The notes under the pieces: generated by a model
What the model was told of the DNA's origin: nothing
The model's input: only the letters and a program-made list of their open reading frames with translations
Database searches by the model: none
Made by a program: the position numbers and the translations under genes
Shown here: one piece after another, positions 39,503 through 49,724 of the stretch
Numbering within the stretch: the stretch's first letter is position 1
Layout: every line of letters begins with the position of its first letter
Source of the DNA: Colwellia sp. 75C3
GTDB taxonomy: Bacteria > Pseudomonadota > Gammaproteobacteria > Enterobacterales > Alteromonadaceae
Direction: 5' to 3'
Length of the DNA stretch: 64,000 bases
Assembly (NCBI RefSeq): GCF_002836255.1
Contig: NZ_PJAU01000033.1
Location: 558,001 to 622,000 of the forward strand

Positions 39503-41311
39503 ATGGCTGAATATAGAGCGCCATTAACTGATATGAATTTTTTGCTATATCAGGTGTTTAATGCCGATAAAATGTGGCAACAATTACCAAAATTAGCCGA
39601 GCAAGTTGATAAAGAAACGGCTCAAGCGATTTTACAAGAGTGCGCCAAAATTGCTGAACAAGAAATTAGCCCTATTGCTCGTCAAGGTGACGAAATTGGC
39701 GTGAGCTTTAAAGAGGGTGTAGTGACCACTGCTCCTGGTTATAAAGAAGCGTTTAATACTTATGCTGAAGGTGGCTGGACTGCACTTGGCGGTGATGTTA
39801 ATTATGGCGGCATGGGTATGCCAAAAATGTTAACGGCTATGCATGAAGAAATGCTGTGTAGTGCCGATATATCTTTTGCACTCTATCCAGTACTTACCGC
39901 AGGCGCGGCACTATCATTAGCAAAACATGGTAGTGAAGAATTAAAAGAACGCTATTTAACCCGTATGTATGCTGGCGATTGGTCTGCATCTATGTGTTTA
40001 ACTGAATCACATTCGGGCACTGATCTTGGACTTATTCGTACAAAAGCTATTCCACAAGATGATGGTAGTTATAACATTACCGGCAATAAAATATTTATCA
40101 CTGGTGGCGAACATGATCTTACTGAAAACATTGTTCATTTAGTATTAGCTAAATTACCTGATGCACCAGCTGGCCCTCGTGGTATTTCTCTCTTCTTAGT
40201 ACCAAAGTTTAATGTTAATGAAGATGAAACGCTTGGTGAGCATAATAATGTGAGTTGTGGCTCTATAGAACACAAAATGGGTATTCATGCCTCCGCTACT
40301 TGTGTAATGAATTTTGATGATTCTAAAGGTTTCTTAATTGGAGAACTAAATAAAGGCTTAGCCTGTATGTTCACTATGATGAACTTTGAACGTATCGGTG
40401 TCGGCATTCAAGGTTTGAGTGCTGCAGTACGTTCTTACCAAAATGCACTAGAGTACGCGAAAGACAGATTACAAGGCCGAGCGCTTGATAGTAAAACCAA
40501 TGGTGTTAAAAATCCTACTCAAGAAGCCGACTCTATCATGGTACATGGTGATGTTCGTCGCATGCTGTTAAATATGAAAGCATTGAATGAAGGTTCACGT
40601 GCGCTTTCAAGTTACATCTCTATGCAACTTGATTACGCGACCTATGGGACAGGTGAAGAGCAAACTAAAGGCGAAGCTTTAGCAGCCTTGATGACACCCG
40701 TTGCGAAAGCCTTTTTTACTGATTTAGGTTTTGAAAATACGGTCACCGGACAACAAGTTTTTGGTGGTCATGGTTATATTCGTGAATGGGGTCAAGAACA
40801 ATTAGTTCGTGATGCGCGAATTACCCAAATATATGAAGGTACTAATGGTATTCAAGCCATGGACTTATTGATGCGTAAAGTCGCCGGTTCAAAAGGTGCT
40901 TTGTTAGAAGTGTTTACCAATGAAGTACAGACTTTTATCGACAGTAGTAAGCATGATCAAGCGATGAATGAATTCATTACTCCGTTAGCTCAAGCATTAA
41001 CTGATTTAACAGAGCTAACGACTGATTTATTGACTAAGTCACAACAAGATATAAATGAGTTAGGCGCATCGGCAAATGACTATTTACATGTCTTTGGTTA
41101 TACGGCTATGGCATTCGTTTGGGCTAAAATGGCACAAGTTTCTTTGTCACAACAGCAGAGTAATGGTGAAAGTGGTGAAGATTTTTATCAAAGTAAATTG
41201 CATACCGCTCGTTACTTCTTTACCCGATTATTACCACGTCGACTTTCGTTAATCGCATCAGCTAAATCAGGCAGTGATTGTTTGTTTGCCATTAATGATG
41301 AATTATTTTAA
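39503..41311 (+). CDS. Acyl-CoA dehydrogenase (602-residue, C-terminally extended type)
   Basis: FAD enzyme of fatty-acid beta-oxidation that introduces the alpha-beta double bond in acyl-CoA. The protein has the N-terminal helical extension seen in the long forms, the flavin-contact segment CLTESHSGTDLG, the FGGHGY motif and the catalytic glutamate E445 in YEGTNGIQAMDL, followed by a C-terminal extension of about 150 residues. AGGAGG (39491-39496) is a strong ribosome binding site. No other beta-oxidation gene is adjacent. The possible PsrA site upstream agrees with the function. The chain-length preference cannot be told. The stop codon lies six bases before a MITE-like element. Confidence 0.92.
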   Translation: MAEYRAPLTDMNFLLYQVFNADKMWQQLPKLAEQVDKETAQAILQECAKIAEQEISPIARQGDEIGVSFKEGVVTTAPGYKEAFNTYAEGGWTALGGDVNYGGMGMPKMLTAMHEEMLCSADISFALYPVLTAGAALSLAKHGSEELKERYLTRMYAGDWSASMCLTESHSGTDLGLIRTKAIPQDDGSYNITGNKIFITGGEHDLTENIVHLVLAKLPDAPAGPRGISLFLVPKFNVNEDETLGEHNNVSCGSIEHKMGIHASATCVMNFDDSKGFLIGELNKGLACMFTMMNFERIGVGIQGLSAAVRSYQNALEYAKDRLQGRALDSKTNGVKNPTQEADSIMVHGDVRRMLLNMKALNEGSRALSSYISMQLDYATYGTGEEQTKGEALAALMTPVAKAFFTDLGFENTVTGQQVFGGHGYIREWGQEQLVRDARITQIYEGTNGIQAMDLLMRKVAGSKGALLEVFTNEVQTFIDSSKHDQAMNEFITPLAQALTDLTELTTDLLTKSQQDINELGASANDYLHVFGYTAMAFVWAKMAQVSLSQQQSNGESGEDFYQSKLHTARYFFTRLLPRRLSLIASAKSGSDCLFAINDELF

Positions 41312-41316
41312 ACGTA

Positions 41317-41423
41317 TATACCCATGAGACTTCAATATACGAGTTTCAGTATACCTGAGCGATTCATGATCAAGGTGCTTCTAATTCCAGCTTAATCCTG
41401 TACCTTGAGGTAACATGGGTATA
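41317..41423. repeat. MITE-like element, copy 3 (107 bp, internally deleted)
   Basis: Both ends are inverted: TATACCCATGAGACTTCAAT on the left, and the right end read on the other strand starts TATACCCATGTTACCTCAAG. The left part (CTGAGCGATTCATGATCAAG) and the right part (TTCTAATTCCAGCT) match opposite ends of the 267-bp copy at 62.3 kb, with the middle missing. This is what internal deletion of a full element would leave. It sits between the acyl-CoA dehydrogenase and the dcw promoter region. Confidence 0.78.
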
Positions 41424-41656
41424 AAACAACCTCAGTTAAGGGGGACTTTTTCTTAATGGGAAAAGTTACCCCTAACACACCACCTTTATCTCTACTGTCG
41501 CTAATAATAGACAGTAATTGAGTCCAATAATTATTTTTTTGTGCTTTTTTGGGATTACCTGCCACAAAAGTCCACAATTTCATCCACTTCCTCACAAGCC
41601 TTAATTTTACTGGTGTTATAGCCAGTGTATAGACCTTCCTTTTTCGTTTTACTCAC

Positions 41657-41686
41657 TTGACAGAACGTTGCTTTTTTCTCTAAACT
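41657..41686 (+). promoter_or_regulatory. Principal promoter of the dcw cluster (Pmra)
   Basis: TTGACA (41657-41662), 18 bases, TAAACT (41681-41686). A consensus -35 and good -10 place the transcript start near 41693, about 100 bases before mraZ and directly at the first MraZ repeat. Confidence 0.7.
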
Positions 41687-41694
41687 GTAGCAAT

Positions 41695-41719
41695 GTGGAA
41701 AAAAGTGGAGAAATGTGGA
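41695..41719 (+). promoter_or_regulatory. MraZ operator: three direct repeats with 10-bp period
   Basis: GTGGA occurs at 41695, 41705 and 41715, exactly ten bases apart, each followed by five mostly A/G bases. MraZ, encoded by the first gene of the cluster, binds direct G-rich repeats with this period in E. coli and Mycoplasma, so autoregulation by roadblock at the start site is likely. Confidence 0.78.
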
Positions 41720-41793
41720 TCTTACATTGTTTTAGTTATCACATTATCAATCACTTGTTTATTTAACGTTCAAAGAGTGAAGTAACAACAGAT

Positions 41794-42252
41794 ATGTTTA
41801 GAGGCACTAGCGCAATTACGCTTGACAGCAAAAATAGGATCACGATACCAACAAAGTATCGTGAAGAGCTATTTGCTGATTGCCAAGGAAAAATGGTCTG
41901 TACGGTTGATATTCAACATCCGTGTTTATTGCTTTACCCGTTACCCGAATGGGAAGAAATTGAACTAAAGCTGTGTAATTTATCAAGCATGAACCCGCAA
42001 GAGCGATTATTGCAGCAAGTTATTCTAGGTAATGCTAGTGACTGCGAGATGGATAAAAACGGTAGGTTATTAATAAATGGACCTTTAAGACATCATGCGA
42101 GTTTAGAAAAAAACGTCATGCTTGTAGGTCAGTTGAAAAAATTTGAAATTTGGCATGACACAGCATGGCAAACGCAAATGCAACAAGGCATTAGCAAAAT
42201 ACAATCGGGTGAAATTGAATTGACTGACCGCTTACTAGATTTATCACTTTAG
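41794..42252 (+). CDS. mraZ: Transcriptional regulator MraZ
   Basis: AbrB-fold (SpoVT-type) DNA-binding protein of 152 residues that forms rings and represses its own dcw promoter. Two tandem half-domains are visible: DSKNRITIPTKYREEL (about 11-26) and the second copy DKNGRLLINGPLRHHA (about 88-103), each with the family's D-x-[KN]-x-R pattern. It is the first gene of the division and cell-wall cluster, in the conserved position ahead of rsmH. The three GTGGA repeats upstream are its probable target. The ribosome binding site is weak. Confidence 0.95.
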   Translation: MFRGTSAITLDSKNRITIPTKYREELFADCQGKMVCTVDIQHPCLLLYPLPEWEEIELKLCNLSSMNPQERLLQQVILGNASDCEMDKNGRLLINGPLRHHASLEKNVMLVGQLKKFEIWHDTAWQTQMQQGISKIQSGEIELTDRLLDLSL

Positions 42253-42311
42253 TCTTTAGCGAAGTCAATTTGTAAAATAAATACGTAAATAAAGGTTATA
42301 AAAATAACAAC

Positions 42312-43262
42312 ATGGAATTAGACACTTCTCATATATCAGTGCTGCTTAATGAAGCCGTTGAAGGCTTAGCTATAACCGGTGACGGTTGCTTTATCGATTG
42401 TACTTTCGGTCGAGGCGGACACTCGTCGTTAATTCTTTCTAAGTTATCTGACAATGGACGCTTAATTGCCATTGATCGTGATCCAACAGCAATTATCGCT
42501 GCTGAAAAATTCAAAGATGACCCGCGTTTTTTAATTGAGCATGAAGGCTTTGCTTCCTTAGCTGAAATTGCAGAAAAGCATCAGTTAACCGGAAAAGTTG
42601 ACGGTATATTACTTGATCTTGGGGTCTCGTCTCCGCAACTTGATGAAGCTGAACGTGGTTTTAGCTTTATGAAAGATGGCCCGCTAGATATGCGAATGGA
42701 TACCAGTAAAGGTCAAACAGCCGCAGAATGGCTAGCTGTTGCCGATGTTGAAGACATCACTTGGGTATTACGTACCTTTGGTGAAGAGAAGCATGCTTGG
42801 CGTATTGCTAATGCGATTGTCGATACTCGAGAAGAATCACCATTAACTAGAACAAGTCAATTAGCAAAACTTATCAAAACTACTGCTCCGCAAAGAGAAA
42901 TAAAAAAGCATCCTGCAACTCGAAGCTTTCAAGCTATTCGTATGTATATCAATAGTGAATTAGAGCAAATTGAAAAAGCGCTTGTTGCTTCCCTTGATGT
43001 ACTAGCAGAAGGCGGACGTCTTGTTGTTATTAGTTTTCATTCTCTTGAAGACCGCTTGGTTAAACAGTTTATGAAAAAGCATTCACAAGGTAAAAAAGTT
43101 CCAAGGGGACTGCCTATCAGTGAAGAAGAATTAAACAAGGGTAAAAAATTCGCTTTAGTTGGTCGTCGATTAAAGCCAAGTGAAGCAGAAGTTGAAGAAA
43201 ATGTACGCTCGCGTAGTTCGGTATTACGTGTTGCAGAGCGTTTAGTAAGAACTACTGATTAA
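42312..43262 (+). CDS. rsmH: 16S rRNA (cytosine1402-N4)-methyltransferase
   Basis: S-adenosylmethionine-dependent enzyme that methylates the N4 of C1402 in 16S rRNA, at the P site. The 316-residue protein opens with [13 protein letters not shown], has the cofactor loop [14 protein letters not shown] (about 29-42) and the [21 protein letters not shown] block, and ends with [11 protein letters not shown], all typical of RsmH (MraW). It lies 59 bases after mraZ and three bases before ftsL in the dcw operon. Confidence 0.96.
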   Translation: MELDTSHISVLLNEAVEGLAITGDGCFIDCTFGRGGHSSLILSKLSDNGRLIAIDRDPTAIIAAEKFKDDPRFLIEHEGFASLAEIAEKHQLTGKVDGILLDLGVSSPQLDEAERGFSFMKDGPLDMRMDTSKGQTAAEWLAVADVEDITWVLRTFGEEKHAWRIANAIVDTREESPLTRTSQLAKLIKTTAPQREIKKHPATRSFQAIRMYINSELEQIEKALVASLDVLAEGGRLVVISFHSLEDRLVKQFMKKHSQGKKVPRGLPISEEELNKGKKFALVGRRLKPSEAEVEENVRSRSSVLRVAERLVRTTD

Positions 43263-43264
43263 TT

Positions 43265-43573
43265 ATGGCTGCGCGCGCCTTAGTTTTTGATATTTGGCAA
43301 GATCTTGTCCGTTATAGCGTTACGTATATTTTATTGATGTTTGTTGTGATGTCGGCCTTTTCGGTAATTTATTACAGTCATGTCAACCGACAAACAACCA
43401 GTGAGCTGGAAGTCTTATTGTCAAAAAAAGATGAATTAAATATTGAGTGGCGCAATTTATTATTAGAACAAGGTAGTTTGGCCGAGCACAGCGCAATTGA
43501 GAGTAAAGCAAAAAAACTATTGGATATGAAACGTCCGAATGCTAATTCGGAAGTGATTGTTACCTTAGAGTAA
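43265..43573 (+). CDS. ftsL: Cell division protein FtsL
   Basis: Small bitopic division protein of 102 residues that forms the FtsQLB complex and helps activate septal synthesis by FtsWI. It has a short cytosolic tail, one transmembrane helix (about 17-37) and a periplasmic coiled coil with a leucine repeat (ELEVLLSKKDELNIEWRNLL). Sequence identity across FtsL proteins is always low; the position between rsmH and ftsI and the topology decide the call. The start codon follows the rsmH stop by two bases. Confidence 0.92.
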   Translation: MAARALVFDIWQDLVRYSVTYILLMFVVMSAFSVIYYSHVNRQTTSELEVLLSKKDELNIEWRNLLLEQGSLAEHSAIESKAKKLLDMKRPNANSEVIVTLE

Positions 43574-43689
43574 AAGCAGCTATCGCTTCAAACTATTAAA
43601 TAGAACAAGTTCAGAGTCAAAGCGCAGAGAAAACCTTTAGTCAGATATTAGTCAGACAAGCGTAAAACAATAATATAAATGAGAGCGGT

Positions 43690-45468
43690 GTGAATAAAAA
43701 AGCGGCTAAAAACAATAACCCATTAAATACCGCTCCATGGCGTTATTATTTAGTGCTGGCCGTTGTTGCCCTTATTTACTTCAGTTTGATGGCACGAACC
43801 GCTTATATTCAAATTATTGAACCAGAAATGTTGAAAAAACAAGGCGACTTACGTTCTTTACGTGTTGCCGCGAATACCGTACAGCGTGGTTCAATTGTTG
43901 ATCGTAACGGCGCTGAACTCGCCATTAGTGTACCTGTTGAAACTGTTTGGGCTGACCCTAAGATCATTATGGATAATAATGCTCTTGCTATGACGAAGCA
44001 TTGGCAAGCTCTTGCCGACGTACTTGATCAAGATATTAATAAATTGATTGCCCGTGTTGTTAAAAACCCTCGCAAACGGTTTATTTATCTCGAGCGCAAA
44101 ATTTCGCCAGCCATGGCAAATTACATCAAAGAATTAAAAATTCCCGGAATACACCTGCGTAAAGAATCGAAGCGCTTTTATCCTACCGGGGAAATTAGTG
44201 CTCATCTTATTGGTTTCACCAATGTTGATGATAAAGGTATTGAAGGCATCGAGCGTATGTATGATGAATTACTCACCGGTACGGGTGGTGCTAAGCGCTT
44301 TAGAAAAGATGCCAAAGGACGTAAAATTGAAATTATCTCTGTTGAAGAACCAGAGCAAGCGCAAACTATTACCCTAAGTATCGATCAACGTATTCAAGCA
44401 ATTGCTTATAAAGAGCTCAAAGGTGCTGTACAGGCATTCAAAGCGACTTCTGGCTCGGTAGTGGTGGCAAATATCCATACCGGTGAAATATTGGCAATGA
44501 CCAATAGCCCATCGTATAACCCAAATAATCGCCGTAATACTGCTATTCATCGTTTTAGAAATCGTGCTATTACCGATATCTACGAACCAGGTTCGACCAT
44601 GAAACCGTTAACCGCGTTAACCGCGTTAGAATTTGGCTCGGTAAAAGCTAACACTATCCTCAATACCAGCCCTGGATGGATGCGTTTAGGCGGACGTCGA
44701 GTCAGCGATCCGATTAACCGTGGCAAGTTATCTATTGAAGAAATACTCGTCACCTCATCAAATATGGGTACCACTAAATTGGCACTGTCGGTACCAAAAG
44801 ATTACTTGTTAACTAAATTTTTTGATGCGGGTTTTGCTGATGATACCGGTACTAACTTAGTCGGTGAAAGCGCTGGCATGATGCATGATAGAAGTCGCTG
44901 GTCTAAATTCGAATTAGCAACACTGTCTTGGGGGGCTGGGCTTGCCATTACCCCCGCGCAATTAACACGTTTTTATATGGCGCTTGCCAATGGTGGAATT
45001 AAACGTCGATTAACCATTGTTAAAAACAGTGGTGAAACGACTGACCCAGAAGATCAGGAAAGAATTTTCTCTGCCAAGAACAGTAATGCGATTACCCATA
45101 TGCTCGAAGCTGTTGTCGATGAACATGTGCCTAAGGCTAAAATTGATGGCTATCGTGTTGGTGGTAAAACCGGTACTTCAATTAAAGCCGTTGCTGGTGG
45201 TTATGGTAATGATTATGTCGCATTATTTGCGGGAGTTGCCCCTATTTCTAATCCTGAAATAGTTGTCGTTGTGGTTATTAATGAGCCGAGTGGCGATCTT
45301 TATCATGGTGGCGAAGTTGCCGCACCAGTATTTTCACGGGTAATGAAAGGTGCTTTACGTGTGCTTAATGTTGCTCCAGATGCACAAAAATCACGAACAG
45401 CGAGTAAACACATTAAGCTCAGACATCCAGAACAGAAATCAGCCGTAGTAGGAGAGCATAATGCCTAA
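43690..45468 (+). CDS. ftsI: Septal peptidoglycan transpeptidase FtsI (PBP3)
   Basis: Class B penicillin-binding protein that cross-links septal peptidoglycan with FtsW. The 592-residue protein has a short cytosolic tail, one transmembrane helix (about 17-37), a pedestal domain, and a transpeptidase domain with the acylated serine S302 in GSTMK (K305), SSN (356-358) and KTGT (493-496). The start is GTG with GAGAGCGG upstream, 116 bases after ftsL. The last eight bases overlap murE. PBP2 (mrdA) is unlikely given the location. Confidence 0.96.
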   Translation: MNKKAAKNNNPLNTAPWRYYLVLAVVALIYFSLMARTAYIQIIEPEMLKKQGDLRSLRVAANTVQRGSIVDRNGAELAISVPVETVWADPKIIMDNNALAMTKHWQALADVLDQDINKLIARVVKNPRKRFIYLERKISPAMANYIKELKIPGIHLRKESKRFYPTGEISAHLIGFTNVDDKGIEGIERMYDELLTGTGGAKRFRKDAKGRKIEIISVEEPEQAQTITLSIDQRIQAIAYKELKGAVQAFKATSGSVVVANIHTGEILAMTNSPSYNPNNRRNTAIHRFRNRAITDIYEPGSTMKPLTALTALEFGSVKANTILNTSPGWMRLGGRRVSDPINRGKLSIEEILVTSSNMGTTKLALSVPKDYLLTKFFDAGFADDTGTNLVGESAGMMHDRSRWSKFELATLSWGAGLAITPAQLTRFYMALANGGIKRRLTIVKNSGETTDPEDQERIFSAKNSNAITHMLEAVVDEHVPKAKIDGYRVGGKTGTSIKAVAGGYGNDYVALFAGVAPISNPEIVVVVVINEPSGDLYHGGEVAAPVFSRVMKGALRVLNVAPDAQKSRTASKHIKLRHPEQKSAVVGEHNA

Positions 45469-47077
45469 ACCTACTACACAAAACATAATCAATTGTTTAA
45501 CTCAGTTCTCTATTGAGCTACCGAGTTCGATAAGTTTTAGTGACTTGTCTGGTGATATTCATAACGATAGTCGAGCCATTGTCGAAGGCGATATTTTCTG
45601 CGCAATTATTGGCCACGATCAAGACGGTCGAAAATACATTGAGCAGGCAATAAAACAAGGTGCTAAGTTAGTACTTGCCGAATGTGAAAGTAGCACTGAA
45701 CATGGTGATGTTGTTTTGGCAGCCAAAGAAAACGAAGTAGCCATTGTTAAGTTTTATCAACTGAACCAGCATTTATTTACCCTAACAAAAAACTACTATC
45801 AAGCACCGCAAGATAATATGACGCTAGTAGGCATTACTGGCACCAATGGTAAAACGACCACCAGCCAGTTATTAGCTCAAATGCTAAATTTTTACCATAA
45901 GCCATGTGCTGTAATTGGTACGAATGGTGCGGGTAATCTCGATAATTTACACCCTATAGAAAATACTACTCCCGGTGCTTGTGAGTTACACCAATTATTG
46001 CATTGTTTTAACGATGAGCACTCTGTTCATGGCAAGTTTAGCTATGTAGCGATGGAAGTGTCCTCACATGCATTATCACAAAATCGCGTGCAAGCAGATT
46101 TATTCGATATAGCACTCTTTACCAATTTAAGCCGAGACCATCTTGATTTTCATGGTTCTATGGCGAGTTATGGCGAAACGAAAAAGCAAATTTTCACCAC
46201 TGATAGCAAGCAAGTTGCAGTAGTGAATTTTGATGATCAACAAGCAAAAAAATGGCTAGAAAACTGGCCTGAGCAACAGCCGCTTTGGTTATATGGCCGT
46301 GAAAGCAGCATAAACAGCTATAAACATTTTGTAAGCGCTAAAGATATTAATCGTCATAGCCACGGTGTCTCTTTTACTTTAGCGAGTCATTTAGGCGATA
46401 TCGACATTACCAGTCCATTATTGGGCGATTTTAATATTGATAATTTATTGGCAGCCATCAGTGTACTGCTTATTCAAGGCATAGCATTAAACGAACTCCC
46501 TGATTTAGTTAACCAAGTGAGTGCCATCGCAGGGCGGATGGAAGCAACCAGCGCTGAAAGCTTAGCAACTGCCGTGGTTGATTATGCCCACACTCCCGAT
46601 GCGTTGGAAAAAGCATTACAAGCCTGTCGTCAACATTGCTCTGGTGAATTGTATGTCGTGTTTGGTTGTGGCGGTGATAGAGATAAAGGCAAAAGACCTT
46701 TAATGGCACAAGCAGCAGAGAAATATGCTGACTATTTAGTCGTTACCAATGATAACCCGCGCAGTGAAGATGCCCAATTAATAGCAAATGATATAGTTGC
46801 CGGTTTTACCAATCCGGATGCGGAGCAAATAACGATCATTTTAGAAAGAGAACAAGCAGTATTGAAAACTCTGAATAAAGCAAAATCTGGCGATATCGTA
46901 TTGTTGGCAGGTAAAGGTCACGAAGATTACGTCATTGTTGCTAAACATGATGAAAAGGGTGCAGTTATTGGCACACAGAAATTAGCGTATAACGAACGCT
47001 TAGTTGTGACGGATTTTTATCAAAAGCATTCGACTCTAGCTTCGGTAGCCGCATTGCCTAATGAGGCAAACTTATGA
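45461..47077 (+). CDS. murE: UDP-MurNAc-L-Ala-D-Glu:meso-diaminopimelate ligase
   Basis: Adds meso-diaminopimelate to the peptidoglycan precursor in the cytosol, using ATP. The 538-residue protein has the P loop GTNGKTT (127-133), the carbamylated-lysine region, and DNPR (431-434), the motif that marks diaminopimelate-adding enzymes as opposed to lysine-adding ones. It is slightly longer than E. coli MurE (495), partly through a C-terminal tail. It overlaps ftsI by eight bases, and its stop overlaps the murF start (ATGA). Confidence 0.96.
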   Translation: MPKPTTQNIINCLTQFSIELPSSISFSDLSGDIHNDSRAIVEGDIFCAIIGHDQDGRKYIEQAIKQGAKLVLAECESSTEHGDVVLAAKENEVAIVKFYQLNQHLFTLTKNYYQAPQDNMTLVGITGTNGKTTTSQLLAQMLNFYHKPCAVIGTNGAGNLDNLHPIENTTPGACELHQLLHCFNDEHSVHGKFSYVAMEVSSHALSQNRVQADLFDIALFTNLSRDHLDFHGSMASYGETKKQIFTTDSKQVAVVNFDDQQAKKWLENWPEQQPLWLYGRESSINSYKHFVSAKDINRHSHGVSFTLASHLGDIDITSPLLGDFNIDNLLAAISVLLIQGIALNELPDLVNQVSAIAGRMEATSAESLATAVVDYAHTPDALEKALQACRQHCSGELYVVFGCGGDRDKGKRPLMAQAAEKYADYLVVTNDNPRSEDAQLIANDIVAGFTNPDAEQITIILEREQAVLKTLNKAKSGDIVLLAGKGHEDYVIVAKHDEKGAVIGTQKLAYNERLVVTDFYQKHSTLASVAALPNEANL

Positions 47078-48612
47078 TTACTATTTCACTCGCTACTTTA
47101 GCTAAAGTTACCGATGGCGAGCTTATTGTTGCAAAAAATCTAGCAGAGTTAACTCTTGATGAATTAGTCATTAATGATTTAGTTACCGATAGTCGCGCTA
47201 TTGTTGATGATTCTGACAAAAAAACTGCTTTTTTAGCGCTTAAAGGTCCTAGCTTTGATGGACACCGTTTTGCCAAGCAAGTTATCAAGCAAGGTTGTCA
47301 ATTGCTCATCGTTGATCATCACTTAAGCGAAGTGACCGACACGGCACAGTTAATTGTTAATGATACCCGTATTGCCTTAGGTCAAATTGCCGCTTTCGTT
47401 AAAAAAGAGGTCGCCCCTAAAACTGTCGGTATTACCGGTAGTAGTGGTAAAACAACTGTTAAAGAAATGGTTGCCGCTATTTTGTCTCGTTTAGGCAAAG
47501 TGCTAGCTACGAACGGTAACTTTAATAATGATATTGGCGTGCCTTTAACATTACTTCGTTTAGATAATAGTCATGATTTTGCTGTTATTGAAATGGGCGC
47601 GAATCACATGGGTGAAATTGCCTATACCACAGCGTTAACTCAGCCAGATGTTGCTGTGATTAATAATATTGCTGCAGCACATCTAGAAGGTTTTGGCGAT
47701 TTATGTGGTGTAGCTCGCGCTAAAGGTGAAATATTTTCAGGCCTTGGCGAAAATGGCGTTGCCCTATATAACCAAGACACCAAGTACACCAGTAAATGGC
47801 AATGGCGCTTAACCGATAAAACGGTGCGTACTTTTTCTTGTTTTAGTGCCGGTGTTAATACAGGGGCTAGTAAAGCCAATTGTTATAGCGAAAATGTCAA
47901 CTTAGATGAAAATGGCTGTGCAAGTTTTACTTTGCAAAGCGACCTGGGCCGTTGTGAAGTTATTTTAACCGTGCCGGGACAGCATAATGTTTGTAATGCC
48001 GTTGCTGCTGCTTGTATCGCGCTAGAGTTTAATGCCAGCCTTGAAGATATTCGTTTAGGTTTAGCACAAATGCAGCCGGTAAAAGGTCGACTAAATTTAC
48101 ATCAATTAAAAGATACAAAAACAGGCTGCAATATAAAACTGATTGATGATAGTTATAACGCTAATCTTGAATCAGCAAAAGCGGCCGCGCAATTATTAGC
48201 AAATTACCCTGGCAAGCAATTACTCATCCTAGGAGATATGGGCGAGCTAGGCAGCGAAGCACGTAGTTACCATCAAGAGGTTGGTGAGTTTGCTAAGGGC
48301 TTACAGTTGAATACTTTATTGTCATTAGGCGTATTGAGTCAAAGTGCCAGTGATGCTTTTGCCAAAGACAATGACAAAAATGAAGAAAGTCAGCATTTTA
48401 ATCAACGATCTGATTTGATGGCCCATTTACTTAATATGCTAACTCAGCAGTTGTCTGCTGGTCAGCAAGATATTGCCATTTTAGTTAAAGGCTCTCGAAG
48501 TGCACATATGGAACACGTAGTGACAGAAATTATTAAATGGTTTGAAAAAATGAATGCCCAGCAAGGGTTAAATCAAGTTAATGAACATCCAAGTAAAGAA
48601 GGTACAGCGTAA
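47074..48612 (+). CDS. murF: UDP-MurNAc-tripeptide:D-alanyl-D-alanine ligase
   Basis: Adds D-Ala-D-Ala to complete the precursor pentapeptide. The protein of 512 residues has the Mur-ligase P loop GSSGKTT (122-128), [14 protein letters not shown] in the central domain, and the [16 protein letters not shown] segment of the C-terminal domain that marks MurF. Start and stop overlap its neighbours by a few bases (ATGA with murE; one base with mraY), so translational coupling is likely. It is somewhat longer than E. coli MurF (452). Confidence 0.95.
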   Translation: MITISLATLAKVTDGELIVAKNLAELTLDELVINDLVTDSRAIVDDSDKKTAFLALKGPSFDGHRFAKQVIKQGCQLLIVDHHLSEVTDTAQLIVNDTRIALGQIAAFVKKEVAPKTVGITGSSGKTTVKEMVAAILSRLGKVLATNGNFNNDIGVPLTLLRLDNSHDFAVIEMGANHMGEIAYTTALTQPDVAVINNIAAAHLEGFGDLCGVARAKGEIFSGLGENGVALYNQDTKYTSKWQWRLTDKTVRTFSCFSAGVNTGASKANCYSENVNLDENGCASFTLQSDLGRCEVILTVPGQHNVCNAVAAACIALEFNASLEDIRLGLAQMQPVKGRLNLHQLKDTKTGCNIKLIDDSYNANLESAKAAAQLLANYPGKQLLILGDMGELGSEARSYHQEVGEFAKGLQLNTLLSLGVLSQSASDAFAKDNDKNEESQHFNQRSDLMAHLLNMLTQQLSAGQQDIAILVKGSRSAHMEHVVTEIIKWFEKMNAQQGLNQVNEHPSKEGTA

Positions 48613-49694
48613 TGTTATTGTGGTTAGGTGAGTATTTAACTCAATTTTATTCAGCGTTTAATGTTTTCTCTTATTTAACATTTCGCGCCATTATTAGCAC
48701 GCTAACAGCGCTGTTTATATCCTTATATTTTGGTCCTAAACTTATTCGTTATTTGCAAAAAATGCAAATAGGTCAAACGGTAAGAGATGATGGTCCTGAA
48801 AGCCATTTGTCTAAATCGGGTACGCCAACGATGGGTGGTTTGTTAATACTCGCTTCCATTGTGGTTAGTGTTTTACTGTGGGCTGATCTAAGCAATATTT
48901 ATGTTTGGGTAGTGTTATTCGTGATAGTGAGCTTTGGCATAGTTGGTTTTGTAGATGATTATCGTAAAGTTGTTCGTAAAGATGCGAATGGTCTAATCGC
49001 GCGTTGGAAGTATTTTTGGCAAACCGTTATCGGCTTAAGCACAGCGTTATTTTTATTTTTTATTGCCCAAGATCCAAATGAAACGGCTTTATTAATACCC
49101 TTTATGAAAGAGCTATTACCACAGTTAGGCATATTTTATGTGGTGATGACTTATTTCGTTATTGTTGGCACCTCAAATGCGGTGAACTTAACTGATGGTC
49201 TTGATGGCTTAGCTATTGTTCCTACCATTATGGTTGCAGGAGCTTTTGCATTATTTGCCTATGTTACCGGTCACGTGAACTTTTCTACTTATTTAAATAT
49301 TCCCCATATCGCTTTAACAAGTGAGTTAGTGATTGTCTGTACCGCCATTGTCGGTGCAGGGTTAGGGTTTTTGTGGTTTAACACTTATCCAGCGCAAGTT
49401 TTTATGGGCGATGTTGGTTCACTTGCATTAGGTGCAGCGCTTGGCGTTATTGCGGTACTTGTTCGACAAGAATTAGTTTTATTTATCATGGGCGGTGTTT
49501 TTGTGATGGAAACTGTCTCGGTAATTTTACAAGTTGGCTCCTATAAAATGCGCGGTCAACGTATTTTCCGTATGGCACCAATTCATCACCACTACGAATT
49601 AAAAGGCTGGCCAGAGCCGCGAGTTATTGTTCGTTTCTGGATTATTTCATTGATATTAGTGCTGATAGGTTTAGCGACCTTGAAGTTACGTTAA
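48612..49694 (+). CDS. mraY: Phospho-MurNAc-pentapeptide transferase
   Basis: Polytopic inner-membrane enzyme that transfers phospho-MurNAc-pentapeptide to undecaprenyl phosphate, making lipid I. The 360-residue protein has about ten transmembrane helices and the three signature regions: [16 protein letters not shown] with the aspartate pair, [13 protein letters not shown], and [19 protein letters not shown]. Length equals that of E. coli MraY. Its start codon overlaps the last base of the murF stop. Confidence 0.97.
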   Translation: MLLWLGEYLTQFYSAFNVFSYLTFRAIISTLTALFISLYFGPKLIRYLQKMQIGQTVRDDGPESHLSKSGTPTMGGLLILASIVVSVLLWADLSNIYVWVVLFVIVSFGIVGFVDDYRKVVRKDANGLIARWKYFWQTVIGLSTALFLFFIAQDPNETALLIPFMKELLPQLGIFYVVMTYFVIVGTSNAVNLTDGLDGLAIVPTIMVAGAFALFAYVTGHVNFSTYLNIPHIALTSELVIVCTAIVGAGLGFLWFNTYPAQVFMGDVGSLALGAALGVIAVLVRQELVLFIMGGVFVMETVSVILQVGSYKMRGQRIFRMAPIHHHYELKGWPEPRVIVRFWIISLILVLIGLATLKLR

Positions 49695-49724
49695 ATAAAG
49701 ACGATCGGAAAAATAAGGTAAAAT

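Noticed and set aside
41438-41475. Imperfect hairpin (AGGGG...CCCCT) upstream of the dcw promoter
   Set aside because: Several mismatches and no T tract; no function could be assigned.
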